DNA of 64,000 nt, taken from positions 3,100,001 to 3,164,000 of the forward strand of contig NC_133034.1 of the NCBI RefSeq assembly GCF_048771995.1. Reading direction: 5' to 3'. This document shows positions 23,616 through 37,416 of the stretch, in pieces; position 1 is the first letter of the stretch, and every line of letters begins with the position of its first letter. Both the position numbers and the translations under genes were made by a program. The DNA comes from Taeniopygia guttata. Its lineage: Eukaryota; Chordata; Aves; Passeriformes; Estrildidae. The notes beneath the pieces were generated by a model, which worked only from the letters and a program-made list of their open reading frames with translations, made no database searches and was not told the origin of the DNA.

Positions 23616-26600
23616 GAGTCAAGTCAAAGAATCTCTCTAGTGGGTTTGAGTTACATAAGTTAGAAAAAAAATGTGCCTAATTAATACCATACTCAATTCT
23701 TTAGATTCTCATCTCTCCATCATTCTGCCATATTTCCTGGCCAATGAAAATGCTCATTGTTTGTAATGTGTTTATTTATGGTAAAAATCAGAACTGTGTA
23801 TTTTGTAAGTCTGTAATTGTTCTTGTCAGATGTTGTTAACTTGATGCTTGTTTTGTCTGTTTAATCTTTCTTTTCTTTTTTTTTTTTTTTAAGAAAGGTC
23901 AATATTTGCAAACCTAGCTCCCAGAAGTCAGAGTCTGCTGTTCAACTCTGCAACGTCATTGTTATGCAAACTCCCACAGACCCTCAGATTCAAGGAGTGT
24001 TACTGACACTTTTGAAAATGGAAAACCACTTGATAAAGGCCTACATTTGGCATAAAGAGCCTCACTTTATGTACCCAAGTTTCAAATGGTGGCCAAAAAG
24101 AATGAATTTAAACCTTGGTTAGCAAAAAGAAAGATTTGCCTTACCATAGCAAGAGTTAGAAGCCATACTGACTGAATTCCCTAGATTAGGAGACATCCTG
24201 GGACAGTGGAAGGAAGACACAGGCTCATTCCAGTTCACGTGTGAGTGAGCACTAACTGTCTGCAGAGCTCAGAAATCCAGTGTTTGTTGATGCTGTAGCT
24301 GACCAAAGTCTGGTCATCCAGGGATATCTGAATTCAGTAGCATGTACAAAGTCCTTCTTGCACTATATCTTCCCCCCAGACCAGGGGCAACATTTAATTT
24401 CATAAAGAAACTTGTAAAAGTGACTCTCAGCCTGTGTTTGTCTCCAGCCTGTCTCTCTGTGTGAAGCTTTCTTTCCAAAGTCACAGTGGGGATTGTGCTC
24501 TTGCAGCTCCACCAGGGCTGCTCAGCCACAGGGGCCATGCAGAAGGTGACCTCAGAGAAGCCATCCCAGGGACCTGACCAGAGGGGTCACTCTGCTCTGG
24601 GGAGGACACTGGGTCGAATGCTGGGTGGGAGTGGAGGGCAAAAGGAAAAAAAAATAAACAAGAAAACATTCTCCAAGAAGCCCCTGAGATCAGGCAGCTA
24701 CAGGAGTATTAGCACAACACACACAGACACCAAGAGACACAGACATGGGGACACTGAAAGACACAGCCAGACAAAGGTGGCCCAGCAGGCACACTGAGGC
24801 ACTGCCAGGTGTGTGCAGACACCCATGGGGGGAAATGGTGACCAAGAGACCCTGACACACACACACAGGGATGTCAGACAGCTGCAGCCAGCACCACTCA
24901 GCAGCACAAGGCAATTGTCATTTCTGTGTTTACCCTAAGTGTCTGCACCCTCCTTTCCTTATCTATGACGTGTTTGTTTTGATTGGCCAGGAAGAAAACC
25001 TGTTGGCACTAAAATGATCTATTTTCTGAGCTTAGCATCAGCTTTTGTAGTAAGTGGAGGGGGGTAGAGGGGCAGAGGACCATCCCCTCCCCAGCACGGG
25101 TACAGGATCACACCCCACACCCCCACACTGAGCATGGCCAGCTGTGACAATGCATCAGGGTGCTCATAGCCTTGTCCAGTTGCTATGTGGGTTCACTCAA
25201 GGATGGAGATTCTCCTAAAACCTCTTTATATCTCTGCTTAAAACCACTCTTTCCCCAGTGTGATGGAAGTGCTGACATCTATTCAAAGCTCCCTTGCTGC
25301 AATGTCTGATCTGGTTTTAGGCAGAATGTTGCTCAATATACTCAGCTTTACATCTATAATGAAGTCACTCTGGTAGAAATCCTCACCTCATCTCCCAAGG
25401 GAAATGGGGTGACCATGGCACAGGACCCTGGAGTGCAGTGGCTGTGAAGTGCAACAACCCTGTCCTTCCTCCCCCTGAAACAAACACAAGAATTGGCTAT
25501 TATTAATTACCTGTGTAGCAATACTCTCAACAGTAAATATGCATCCAGTGGTTAAAATAATCACATCATTTATCAGCTCTTCCAGAACTGGCTGCATCTC
25601 TGACCAGTGTGTACAAAGGATTTACAGAGACACTTTTTTTTACAGAAATTTCTGAAGTGCCAAACCAGACTCCTCTGGCCAGACAGCATCCCAGTCAATG
25701 GACAGTTCATTACTTCTGGAAGAATTCTACTCTCCACTTGACTATCAGTACTCTTTCTAAAAAGTGTCCTCAGCTGGGATTCTAGTCTTGTACACCACAT
25801 TTGGAGCTAGGATCCAATTCCCTATGCAAGACTGAGATCAGGTAAAAAAAACTGATCACACAAAGTGGTGGAGTTACAGCAGCAACACAGCAAACAGGTA
25901 AGGTCAAACCCATAATCCCATTGTGCTCAACACGCCCGACCCACAGACTGCTCTGAAGAGGATTTCATCACAAAATACATCCTTTGTTTAAGAGCCAGCA
26001 CCACCTCCCAGCTCTCACCATAACCCTCAGTGTTTCCTGAACACCAAAACTGTCTATATAAACTGTCACAAATCAGGTGTAACCTCCTTCGGTTTTAAGT
26101 GATTAGACACTCAAAGTCATCTCATCCCCCAAGTTACTGATTAAATAGTGAAGTGTACCTGTGTGTGAGATGGTAACAGATTAACCAAGCCCAGATGTCC
26201 CTGCTGCTCCCCTGGCAGCTGCATTTGGGCTGGGGTGGCTCCCATCATTCTGCCAATGGACAGAACTGAGGTGAACACGTGCAGGCCAGACTGGGGGTGT
26301 GCACAGTGAGCAGATCCCAAGGGCATCAGCTCAGCTTGTGAGAACGGAGTTTCTGGCTGGTCAAGAACAGCCTCTGACAAACTCTCTGGGCTACATGGAC
26401 AAGATCTTCACGCCAGTTCCACAAGAAGTGTCCATTTGAAACGAAGAATCAGAGCTGTGAGATATCAGCAACCTTTTCTCTGGAGCTGAACCTTCAACAG
26501 GGGCCAGAAATGCAGATTTGCATACAAAACAAACTGAAGCTCCTGATGTGAGTCTGAACAACACCAGTCCTTCTGGATTTTAGGGTAGAACCAGCTGAAC

Positions 26601-29600
26601 TGCTCAGAAAAACAGTTCTGCATTGAGTTACATAAAGAGGACAAAGAGATTGAGTCAGGGGTGGTTTGGGGTTTCTTTAGGGGTGTTGGTTCTATCTGTT
26701 CCTCTCCTTCTGTAGACATCCATTTAGGAAGCTTCTTGTAAAAACAGCCATGATTCTTAATGACCTTTATCTGCCCAGATTTCATTTGGTCAAATAAAAC
26801 ACAGAATTCCGTAAAGGATGTGAATCAAATGAAAGAATGATTTCCTGAAACTACCAGTAAAGTGAAGAGAACCAGTGGCTACTAAATAATATAGTCTCTG
26901 CTCTGACAAAAAAAAAAAAAAAGGGAAAAAAAAATCTCTAAACTATTAGTTTAGAATATCTGATTCAGACACTGTGAGTGTATACACTGTTCAAGTTCTA
27001 ATAGCATCAAAACCAGCACGAACTGTCTTTGTGCTAACTCAAAGTAAGAACTAGGTCAGTTCCCATGGAGAGAAGAGTTCCCCCAGAGCAGCCTTTAACA
27101 TCTCTGCTGTTTTGTCCATTCCCTGAAGGACACTGGGGTGTCAGCTGGGGAGGAACCCCACCTGTGTCCAGCAGAGTCCTCAGCTCACCAAGTCCCCTGC
27201 AGGAGATTCCCACTGTGCAGGACACTGCTCTGCAGAGCCAGCACAGCCCTGTCATCCCAGAGCCACCCATGTGCCAACAACTGCACCTGCGTGTCCCAAC
27301 AGCTTCCCAAAAGCACCTGAAAACCTGCCACCAACAGGGAGAACTCAGAACTGAGGCACCTGTGAGTAACAAAAGAATCTCAGCTTCACACTGAGAACAC
27401 TTCATTTCTTGGGATGCCAGAATGACAGAAATGAGCTTCTTTTTAATAAAAAGGCCTTTCCTCTGATGTGTCAAAATATCAGGTGTGCTCCTCCAGATTT
27501 ACTGTAGTGGAAGCACATGTTCAAGTAACAGCATCATTCAAGAAGTCTGTGTGCAACCATCAGTCTTTTGAACAAGTACTGCACCACTCACCTCCCAGCC
27601 TCTGGAGCTGGCAGTGCCTGGCAGGTGCCACAGCACTCAGCAAGTGCTGATTTCTTCTTTATTTTATTACTTCAGTTGTTCTAATCCTCCTGTCAAGTTC
27701 CACCACGTACCTGCTCATGAGGTTATGGGCATTGCAAAGCCCATCTGGACAGTGAATATGGTACAACAGCAACTCAAGCTTTAAGGAGGGAACTACAAAC
27801 ACCTTATTCAAGTGCTGGAGCCTCAGCCTGTGCCTGCTGCTGTTCTCATTCTCTAACAAAGGGGGAAGACTCGTCCTGCTACTGACATCAGCAGCACCAC
27901 ACTGGTACAACCCAAAATATCCATAGAATGTCCTGTACCAGCCTACCAGCAGACACTCCCTGTGCCAGAGCTCCCAGCCTAAGCAAAGCTGTAGGGTCAG
28001 GTCTTCAGGTAAGTAATGAGTTAAAGATTAAAAATTCTGATAGTGCATAAAAATTAACTGAAAAAAAAAGGCAGCATCTTCAGCTGATTTTAAACCCCTG
28101 AAGACACAGTGGTGCTCTTTCAGTTGGACAGTATGGGGAGGGAATGAATCCAGGCTGCAGTGACCCATCAGTGCAGCTGATGTCAGAGTGGACAAGGTGC
28201 AGCCAGCAGTGTGACCTGGCACCAGACAGAAATGCCTCCAGGGGACCACAGCTCCAGGCAGCAGTGGAGTTCCCTCCTTTCCACTCCCAGGCACACAGCT
28301 GCAGGCTCTGCAGGAGCCAAAGGCTGCTCCTTCCCAGCCACACAGCAACCCCAGCTCGCCTGCCTTGCCATCAACACCTCACACCTTATTTCTCCTGTGT
28401 CTCACACATGTCCTTAACGAGCTACGTGACTAAAATCCCATGGCTTTGGCAGTGTTGGCACTTCTAGGAAAAATGCAGGCTGCTTCTTTTTGCTCAACAC
28501 TCCTGTCTTCTTTCCCCCTGCAACTACACCCGTCCTCTCTGCACGTCCTGAGCTTCTCTTTTGCACAAGTTTGCTACCAAAGCAGCTCCCTGTTTCACTG
28601 CCTGTGCAAATGAAATACCTGTGGTACTTACCCCAGAGCTGTGTACCTTTGTGTGTGACTGCCTACATTTACAGTTGTGAGATGGGAAATAAACAAGCTA
28701 TTGACTTTCAGTCTTGTATCATTCTGTGATCCTCCCAAAAAGCATTAACTACTGACTGTAGAGCAGCTATGTAACAGCATTCTGCTTACAAGTTCCTTCT
28801 ATCCTTCCACACCTACTTCTTTCCCTTTTTTCCTAAGTAGCATCCACTCATTACCCAGGTTTGATAATAATTTATGGCCTTTTTCTTTAACCTCCAGTTA
28901 CCTGAAATAATATACTTGCTATCTAAATCACACCATCAACAAAACCCTTATCCCCAGATACAGCCACGTGTTCACCGAAGCAGAGGGAACTGCGTTTGAG
29001 CTCAGCTGGGAACTTCACATGATTACAATTCTTACAAGGCTGGCAAAAGCAAAACTTGGGGAAGGTGTGTTCCCCTTTCCAAAGCATTCATTTGCCCACA
29101 TATTTTACCTTTCCTGCCCAGAAAAGAAAAAGCTCACCACAAAGTAGATTACTACAGATTAAAAATGAAGGTCCAGCTATGGTAACTTAAGATGACAGCT
29201 GAGCTGCTCATTGTCAAGTTCTTTGTCACATTTTTATTGGAAGGATCTCTTAGCCCACCAAGGACTACAACTGGGGTTCCCTGTTCCCGCTCCCCTCTAC
29301 AACTGCAATTCTCCCTGTGACACAACCCAACTTCCCACAGCTGCCAAAGACTTCTGGCTGCTGTTTAAAATAAGCATTAAAAAACTGAAGTCATCACACG
29401 GCCTCCATTCTACTCTGGATGATTAAGACAGGGTAGCTAATAGCCTGATGGATACTAAAATAAAATCCTGGAGTGCACTTAGCCTCCTACACACGACTCG
29501 GACATTTTATCCATGCAACTCAGCAACACTGACATTTCCTACACAAAAAAATTCCCATCTAAATAATAATATCATTCCTGATTCCAAGGGAGCTAACCAA

Positions 29601-31084
29601 TGAAACTTTATGTTACCTGACTTTGTTTATAACAAGCCATGGAGTTTAGACTCTAAAGCAAGATGCTAGAAACAGCAAGTTTTGGTTCTGCCTATAATTA
29701 GTTACAGGAAACCTTCAAAGTCAAAATTTCTTGCCTGATTTCTATCAATCACTAACTGAGCAGATACTCTACTGGAAAGGGCTCTGGCTGTTCTCAGGTG
29801 TTCAGAGCTGCCCCTAAAGGAGGGAGTTCTTGCCTCCACAGCAAGTGGAGCCACTTGTCAGTGAGGGGAAGGTAACACACATTAATTACACTGCCACTGC
29901 AAAATCAATCTGGCAAGAGGGAAAAGTCAAACCATTACTGACCCACCATTTTGGCAGTTCCATGGATACATTTAGAACACCAAGAGAGAAACTCTATCTA
30001 GAGACTTAAGAGCTCAGTAGCATGTCCTTACAGGTGTTGAATACAGTACAAGGCCAGGTTTCACAGCAGCAGACTCCCAGGAGAACAGCTACATCAGAAT
30101 CCTTCCAGCCTGAGAGAGATCAGCACCATTCTGAAGAACAGCTTTTCCCTTTATAGCATCCCAGATTTCAGCAACCCACTGGTTGATTATGAATTTTCAT
30201 CAGCTGCAGTGCTCTGCAAAAAAACATTCCCAAACCTATCTACCTGCAACATGAAAGCAATCCCAGGATAACTGACCAAAAATTAGTTTGAGGAAAACAC
30301 ACTGAAAAAAAAAAACCTCTCCGTGGCATCCCTTATGCTCAGCTAGAAGTTTAGAAGCTGAACTACCCAAAACTACCTGCAGCAATAATCCTGACAATGA
30401 AACACTATTCCTGCAGATTGATAGTCACGTTGCATCTTCCTCTTCCACGTGTTGCTTTTTTCCAGAAGGTTACCAGGTAAGTTATTGTTATTTTTGGAGA
30501 CCTACAATAAATGAAAATAGCCAGTTAGTTCAAGCAGCTTAGTTGTTCCCCCAGAGCTTTACAACCACCCACACACTAAAGAAATAGGATAATTACCCAC
30601 ACTTCACACCTACTCCACTCTTTTCCTTCTGGGAAACACTCAAGACACTGATTTCTAGCAGTTTTCTGCTCAGGGCTGTCACCTCTCCAATCAAACAGCA
30701 CGGCTTTGGTATGAAGCAAATGCTCAAGTAATGTCAGATTTTACATCTGTTCCATTTCCTTTGTTTTAAGCTATAAAATAAAACCTCTCAAACCCCAGAA
30801 ATGTCTCAAAAGGGAACAAGGCAGGGTTGAACACCTTTACCATACTCTCAGACAGGACAACTTCGGGCAGCTTAATCCCCCACTGGGGAGCCTTTGCCAC
30901 CGTGCTCTGTCAGGCATCAGGAAACCTTACTGAGCACAGTCACTCATCCCATTTCAACACTTGGCTTCCATCAGTCACCAGATTCCATCCGCTTCAAGAG
31001 TTTAAATGCATCATACTCTTCTCCAGCACAGAACGTTTTCTAGAAGGATTTCACCAAAGACAGTAGGAAAGAAACCACAATAAG
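23616..31084. other. Intergenic region between convergent ARHGEF4 and FAM168B
   Basis: About 7.5 kb with no recognisable coding exon, LTR or CR1. It contains homopolymer tracts (T-run at 23878-23892, A-run near 26908-26922), CA-rich stretches near 24713-24770 and 24853-24870, and an AATAAA at about 24652 inside an A-rich run. Part could be alternative 3'UTR of either gene. Confidence 0.65.
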
Positions 31085-31099
31085 CAACACAAGTCAATC

Positions 31100-31105
31100 T
31101 TTATT
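31100..31105 (-). terminator. Polyadenylation signal, FAM168B distal
   Basis: AATAAA on the - strand, within caataaagattgact. It is the most distal canonical signal I found downstream of the FAM168B stop before the intergenic region. Confidence 0.6.
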
Positions 31106-34055
31106 GAAAACTGAAGTATTAATACATAACAATTCTTGTTACAATAAACGTGCTTTTAAGAATTTAAACTTGAGCTCATCTACTCATTGAATTGCATAAA
31201 AAATAAAAAAAGTATGAATTTTCACAATTGAACTGGCTCAGAATGGAATCTCCACTCTTTGTGTTGATGCGATAGTTCTATGCAGGAGTGAGTGATGCCT
31301 TAAAACTTATTCTGGAAGACAACATTGACCTAAACTTAAAGAAAAAGTACCAATACAACTGTTCCTAAGACAGTTTTTAAAAAAGTCATAAGAAGGAAAC
31401 CTGTGTCTATTTCATAACAAACATGGAGAACTATTACTGGGGCCTCTTGTACTTCCATTGCATGCACTCACTTTTTTAGATCTTAAGACAGGAGGGCAGC
31501 CAATAATAGCATTACAATTAAAAAAAAACCCACTAACAAATCCCTTCTACTTAAAACAAGTCTGTACAGCAGCCAGCTAAAAAAAGCTTTCCCAGTTTGC
31601 CTGCTAAGTGCCCAAAAGTCATAATCAGTTTAGAAAAGCCATGTTCATTTTCTCGATGTTGAAACTTCAGGGCCCATAAATTGTCCAGATGTAGAAGTCA
31701 CAAATGGACCCTTACTACGTGTGAAATTCTGATGTTTCAGTGTTACATGCAACCTGCACAAGAAAAGGATTCTTGTCCCCACTGTTCCTCTTCCCTCTCT
31801 GGTGCCTACAGGATACCTTTCCTGCCCTCAGCCCCCTGGGCAGAGGCTCCAGACTGCCCAGAGTCCCCCCAGCAGATGGGAAGCAGCCCTGGGCCAGCCC
31901 TGCACAAACTGCCCGACCCTGCTGCAGGTGCTCCTGCCCTGTGGCATTCCACCTCCTCGTGGGAGGGGCTCTGCAGGAAGCCCAGAGCTGACACAACACA
32001 GGACTAGAAACTTCTTCATGAGAACAGTGTGAGTGAGCTGAAATGGCCATGTCTTTTACAGCCTTCCCAAAGGCTGGCTCCAGGGCTGAGGGACCTGCCT
32101 GGACTGCCTGGAGCTGGAGCAGGCTGGGGCTGTGTCTGAGAACATGGCACAGACACAGCCCAGGCAGCCAGGGAGCAGCACAGCCACAGCTCCATCCGTG
32201 CCTCCAGCTCCAGCAGCGCTACTGCTCCTGTTCCTAAGGTGGGAGGTGTCACACACACGGAGTTACCACCCCTGGTATGAGTGTGACCCTAGAGTGAGGT
32301 GGTGGTGTCAGACTGATGTGCTCACCCATTTGATCACAACCCAAACGAGCAGCGTGCTGAAGCACTGGGCAGTGACTGCAGGTCCGTGCTCCTGCCTCGC
32401 CAGCCGAGGAGCAGGGAAGGCAGGACACTGCACAGAGCAGCCCTGCTCAGTACCCTGCAGGTAGATTGAGCCCTGTGCCATCAGCTCTCCTGACACCACC
32501 CGACACGGCGGTACTGGTGGCTGGTGGTCTGCTCCTGTTGTTTGTCAGCTTTATCAGTGGATGGAGCGAAGGAAGAACTTCAACGAAAATAAAGGACTTT
32601 TTCACCTACAGCTGCATCTAAGCATTTAACTTGCATAGTACACTCAAAATGAAGCTTTCTTGGGCAGCATTCCTGCATGTCTCCTAGAAACTCCAAACAG
32701 GAGAGGGTTACAACAAGCATAAGCAACATCTAGCAGTAGGTTGTCTCTTTTCCTTCCTGGTGCTTAGTTAACCACCACCACACTGACTAGGGCTATGCGT
32801 TTTTGGTGCCAATTATTAGCCATTTTTCTTTTGCTGCTGCTACATTTAAAAGACATTTTCATCAGCTGTTACTGACATAGGGAATACCTTGGTTTTAAAA
32901 AATACTTTATCTAGATGCAACACTTGAAATTTGAATTTAAAAAAAAAAATTCTTGGACTTCTCTTTGTTATTGCTGCAACAGTTATTTTCAGTTCCAGGT
33001 TTATAGTAGTACTTTTTTTTTTTTTAATCATATAAAGCTGCCATAAAAGTTTTCTTTTTTTAAAGAGAAGCTTGATCTGAAATGTCTCTACTGCACTAGC
33101 TCTTTTAATTTGCTGAGGAGCTTTAGTGCAAACACATACTGTGTTTTCATTTATAAAGGAATTCTAAATAGGGAATGTTATATAAAAAGCAGGAGAGAAT
33201 GTTTCATAAGACCCTCACTGTGTAAACGCCTATTTAATGATGTACAGTTTCCCCCACTGCAGTTTTATATCCATGCTTTCTACTATTTGCAACAAAATAC
33301 CACTGAGATAGTTATATATACACATATTCCCCCGTCCCCCTGCACTGTGCTTTTGGTTACTTTTCAGAAGAACTCCTGGAGACAACTCCAGCTTCCCAGT
33401 AGGATCAGAATCGCTCAGGACTGGAAGGTGCAGTACCTTTGAAAAAGGTACAGTTTCTCCCTCCTGGATGAATCCCATAATGCAACTTAGAAAAAAAAAG
33501 TGCTCAAGTAAGTGAGACTGCCTAAGTGTTATGGAATACTACATGGAGACCAATTCCAAGATGACATTTAGGAATCTGAAGTTAGAGCAAATATATAGGA
33601 AGTTATATTAATTCCTTAACTATTTCTCTATTGCAGCATTCACAGAAGTTCTCTCCTATGACTTTAGTTCGGGGTGATGAGGCAGGAGACAGCAAACCTT
33701 GGAGCCTGGCCCTCACAGCTCCTCCCCAACACAGCACTGCTCCAGCCCTCAGCTCCTGCTCAGAACCACGCCCTGCATTGGTGCTCACTGTGCTCTGCCA
33801 CACCTGACTGATCACAGCTGCAAATCTAACACACAAATGGAATTGTTACACAGACTGAACAAAGCAGGACAGATTCAACTAAATTTGTCTTGGATCATTT
33901 TCTGCTCCATATAAAAACATATGGAAATCCCTAAGCTGCAGTAAGTGCTCATGAGTAAGGTTGAAAGTACTTATTCCAATAACATAGTTATGTTCAAGGC
34001 ATTAGAAATAAGGGGGTCGTCCACTGACAGTGATTCATGCAAAATAAACCTAAAC

Positions 34056-34061
34056 TTTATT
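34056..34061 (-). terminator. Polyadenylation signal, FAM168B internal
   Basis: AATAAA on the - strand, within ctaataaagttt, directly after a 15-nt sense-strand T-run. It is a candidate for alternative polyadenylation of FAM168B. Confidence 0.45.
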
Positions 34062-37000
34062 AGAAAAAAAAAAAAAAAGGGTACAAAATACAGTGAGTGC
34101 TTACTGTAAAAAATAAAGTTACTGAAGGCTCTAACCACCCATGGGGTATGAAGGTACACAAGCCTCTCACCAGGGCAGAGTACTGGGATGGCAGCACTAA
34201 ATCAGCACTGATGCTATCCCAAATCAGCTGCCTAACCTGTACAGGAGAACACCCCAAAACAAAGCGCAACTAAGATACACAACTTCAAAACATTTAATTC
34301 TGAATGGAAGTTAACCTATGAGAACAAGACAGCCTGATATACCTCAGTGTAAATGCTTAAAAGGGAACAACATTTTATATCCATTTACTGCATAATTTAT
34401 TGCAGGCAGAATGTATAAAAAAAAATTTGCATCTTTCTGGAATTGTAAATCAAGCAGGCTTAAGAAGAACCTCGGTTTTAATGTGCAATATTCAAATTTA
34501 AAAATTTAAAATCTCCCCCATAACAATTTTGGTATACAAATGGGTTCCAAGGCTAGCCCTTTATCCCCACAGCATTTGCTTTGAGGTACTTTAAAAATTG
34601 AAGTTGCAAGAAAGAATATCACAAATGACTCATTGCAATGAAATGCTAATCTGCAGTAGAGTCTTATTTTACGTGCTTCCAAGTGCAATTTAGGAAGTAA
34701 AAAAAAGAAAATACTAAGAAAACACATCAAAAGGCTGTAACCAACAAATGACTCCTACTTCAATTACAAATATTTTCATGAAAAAAAAACCAAAATGAAA
34801 CTGCTATTTAAACCCTCTATATTCTGGCAGCCCTACTACAGAGTATCCATAGTCCATACTGCAAGTAGATAATAAGGAAATTGTGTTAAAATGATTTGTT
34901 CCCCTTTAACATACTCATCAGGCACACAAGCTTTCCTCAGAATAACATGCAGCTGAACTCTGTTGCAGAAAGCCCTTGCACTTCTTAAGTTTCTGGAAAG
35001 CAAGCTGGATCAACTGCACATATGTTTTCAACTGACGACAACATTCTTTAGGAAAAACAGCACGAATTTGCTCAACTGAGCACTAAAAGGAAATGTTTTT
35101 CTATCAGTCTGTGTGGCAGTCTCACTTTAACGCATCTTGCATTATCTGAAAGATAGTACTGGATAGAAATCTCCCCAGGACGTGCTATTCACTCTGCAGG
35201 TGATACCACCTCCTACTATTCCTAAGAGCCAGTTTTGCCTCAAGGAAATTTGCCTTATTTACTGGCACACACAGCACTACCTTTGTCGTTTAATTCTGAT
35301 CCTTAAGAACATCTGTATAACACTGTTTCCATACAATGAAAATGAAAAGGTATGAAGTAAACTAATGATGTGCGGGATGTCTACAGCTTGTCTGACTCAT
35401 TTTCCAATCACTCCAATTTATAAGCTGAATTTGAAAAGAACACATCACTTAAACAAAAATATGCCCCTTTTAAACTGGCAACTCCATCAACCTGAACCAG
35501 GCTGAAGCACTCATCTAATGTATGTTATGGCATTCTAGAAAGAAACTCACTTTCATGATTCTACCTTGTCAGACCCTGCATACATTACAACAGTGCATTA
35601 GTGATACAAGTTGTAAAATACTTTTCGGTTCCTTTGGATTTGCATATGATGATTTTTGCATCAGTCACTGCAGGTAGATTGAGCAAGCTTTGTTTTTGTG
35701 TTTTAACATGCATTCAACTAGATATGGATCAGAATAAATTTATACTCCCTTTTTATCATTATAATTAGCTAAAAAATTGCAAGACAGTCCACAAAACAGG
35801 ATTTGCTTTAAGACTAACTGCTGGAGTTCCAAGATGTAAGATATGCAGCACTGGAAAATCTTCAGTGATCAGGAATTAGTAGTGTTTAGCCAAGTGTTGA
35901 AAGCATTCAGAAGGAAAGTCCTGGTTGGAGGCATGAGGGCTTCAGCACCAACTTTTAAACCTCAATTTCTTGATTGCATATCTCCCATCTTTAAACCTAC
36001 ATTAAGAGGGGAAAAAGAGTGGGAAATACTCTCAATTAGGTGAAATACTATTTGAGTGTGGCAGAACACAATAACGTTGCATGCATCACATACACCAACA
36101 AATGCCAAGTGTTAAATGTTGCCCTAGCAACTTATCCTGCCATATTTTGAGGTAAGAACACACTACATGGACTTGCTCTGGTCATGTCCAGTCCAGCTTT
36201 CCGTCAGCACCACTGTTGTTTTTAAGGCAGAAGATGGAATATTAAGAAGATACTTTGTGTTAAATTTAATTACCAGCAGTTATGAGTTTATTAGCAGCAT
36301 AATTTTCACTTATTGTATATGTGTAGTGTGAGACTCTTGGCTGAAATACTTCATGAGAAGCATTTCAGATCTGCAGACAGCTGTGTACCATCACAGCAAA
36401 ATGAGAAATGGCTGCTACATTACTAACTCAAAGGGAATGGTCACATGCAATCTCAGAACTCTGCTCTTCTAACTGCTGAAACAGAAATCCAGAAAAAGTT
36501 AAAACGAAGTTAACTTTTGTCATAAACTAAATAGACTAAAAATGAAAAATTCAAGTTCATTTGGTTTGACAAGTCATTAATTCAAATGAAGCTGTTTTCA
36601 ACTTATGCTAAAAATAACCAAACAAACTAGAAATGAGGTGGGTATCACAAAAAGATTAGTCCTTGTGTCAGTTTGACACAGATAACACCCCCAAAATCCA
36701 TCCCACTTTATAGCAGATTTCAAAATGAAACTCCTTTTCTTGAAACCCACAATCTAAAATTTGGTTCACACTAAAATTGCTTTTTACATGCTGACTACAT
36801 GAAGTACGAACTGATACTTACCTGAGACAGACTGAATATATGAAATTACCTCAAGGTTATCTGTTTCAGCAGCTTGTGACAAATATTCACCCTCAGAGCA
36901 AGGCAAAACAGCTTGCCTACATATTTATCCAATCACAGATAATTTGACTACAAAGTCAAATAAATTCAGCAGTACTGTGATTCCTGAACTGAATGTAACA

Positions 37001-37303
37001 ATTACCAATGATTCCAAACTACTGCATGTATTTAATTCCAGACGTATTTTAATAAGGCCAACTTAAGGCTCATTCTTTCATATTTGACAATCACACATCA
37101 TGAAAACGATTCACGACTTGTGAAGACACAGACCACTCAAGAAACTCCAGCAGGATTTTTGAGTATTCCTGCTCATTAGAATACTGCAGAAGCACCCCCC
37201 ATTGCTTACCATCTGCAAAAATGTCCCCCAAAGAACCTGAAATGCTGTTGTTAGTAAGAAAAGTAACTGCTTTCAATGCAACTTACACTGACTGCCAGGA
37301 TGA

Positions 37304-37416
37304 TCACCACTGTGGGGGCACATAACTATAGGTTGGTGTTCCTGGAGCCCGATACGTGGGCATAGTAACTGGATGAGGGGCTACTGGAGTTGGGGAATGA
37401 GTTGTCAACAAAGTAC
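37304..37416 (-). CDS. FAM168B: FAM168B exon 6, coding part
   Basis: The coding part encodes [20 protein letters not shown] and [17 protein letters not shown] and ends TGA at 37306-37304. The acceptor at 37418-37417 is preceded on the sense strand by a long pyrimidine tract that starts about 35 nt further upstream. Confidence 0.96.

Larger units (their letters stand above)
31085..37303 (-). other. FAM168B: FAM168B 3'UTR, about 6.2 kb
   Basis: Following the TGA, the - strand runs AT-rich without recognisable repeats to a canonical AATAAA at 31105-31100, so cleavage is expected near 31085. An internal AATAAA at 34061-34056 sits just downstream of a sense-strand T-run and could give a shorter form of about 3.3 kb. 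The human gene also has a multi-kilobase 3'UTR. The absence of CR1 and LTR insertions across 6 kb fits an exon under constraint. Confidence 0.75.

Noticed and set aside
24640..24665. AATAAA in an A-rich run as the ARHGEF4 polyadenylation site
   Set aside because: It lies 1.6 kb after the stop inside a low-complexity A run. The ATTAAA at 23591 is closer and has a GT-rich follow-up, though neither is proven.
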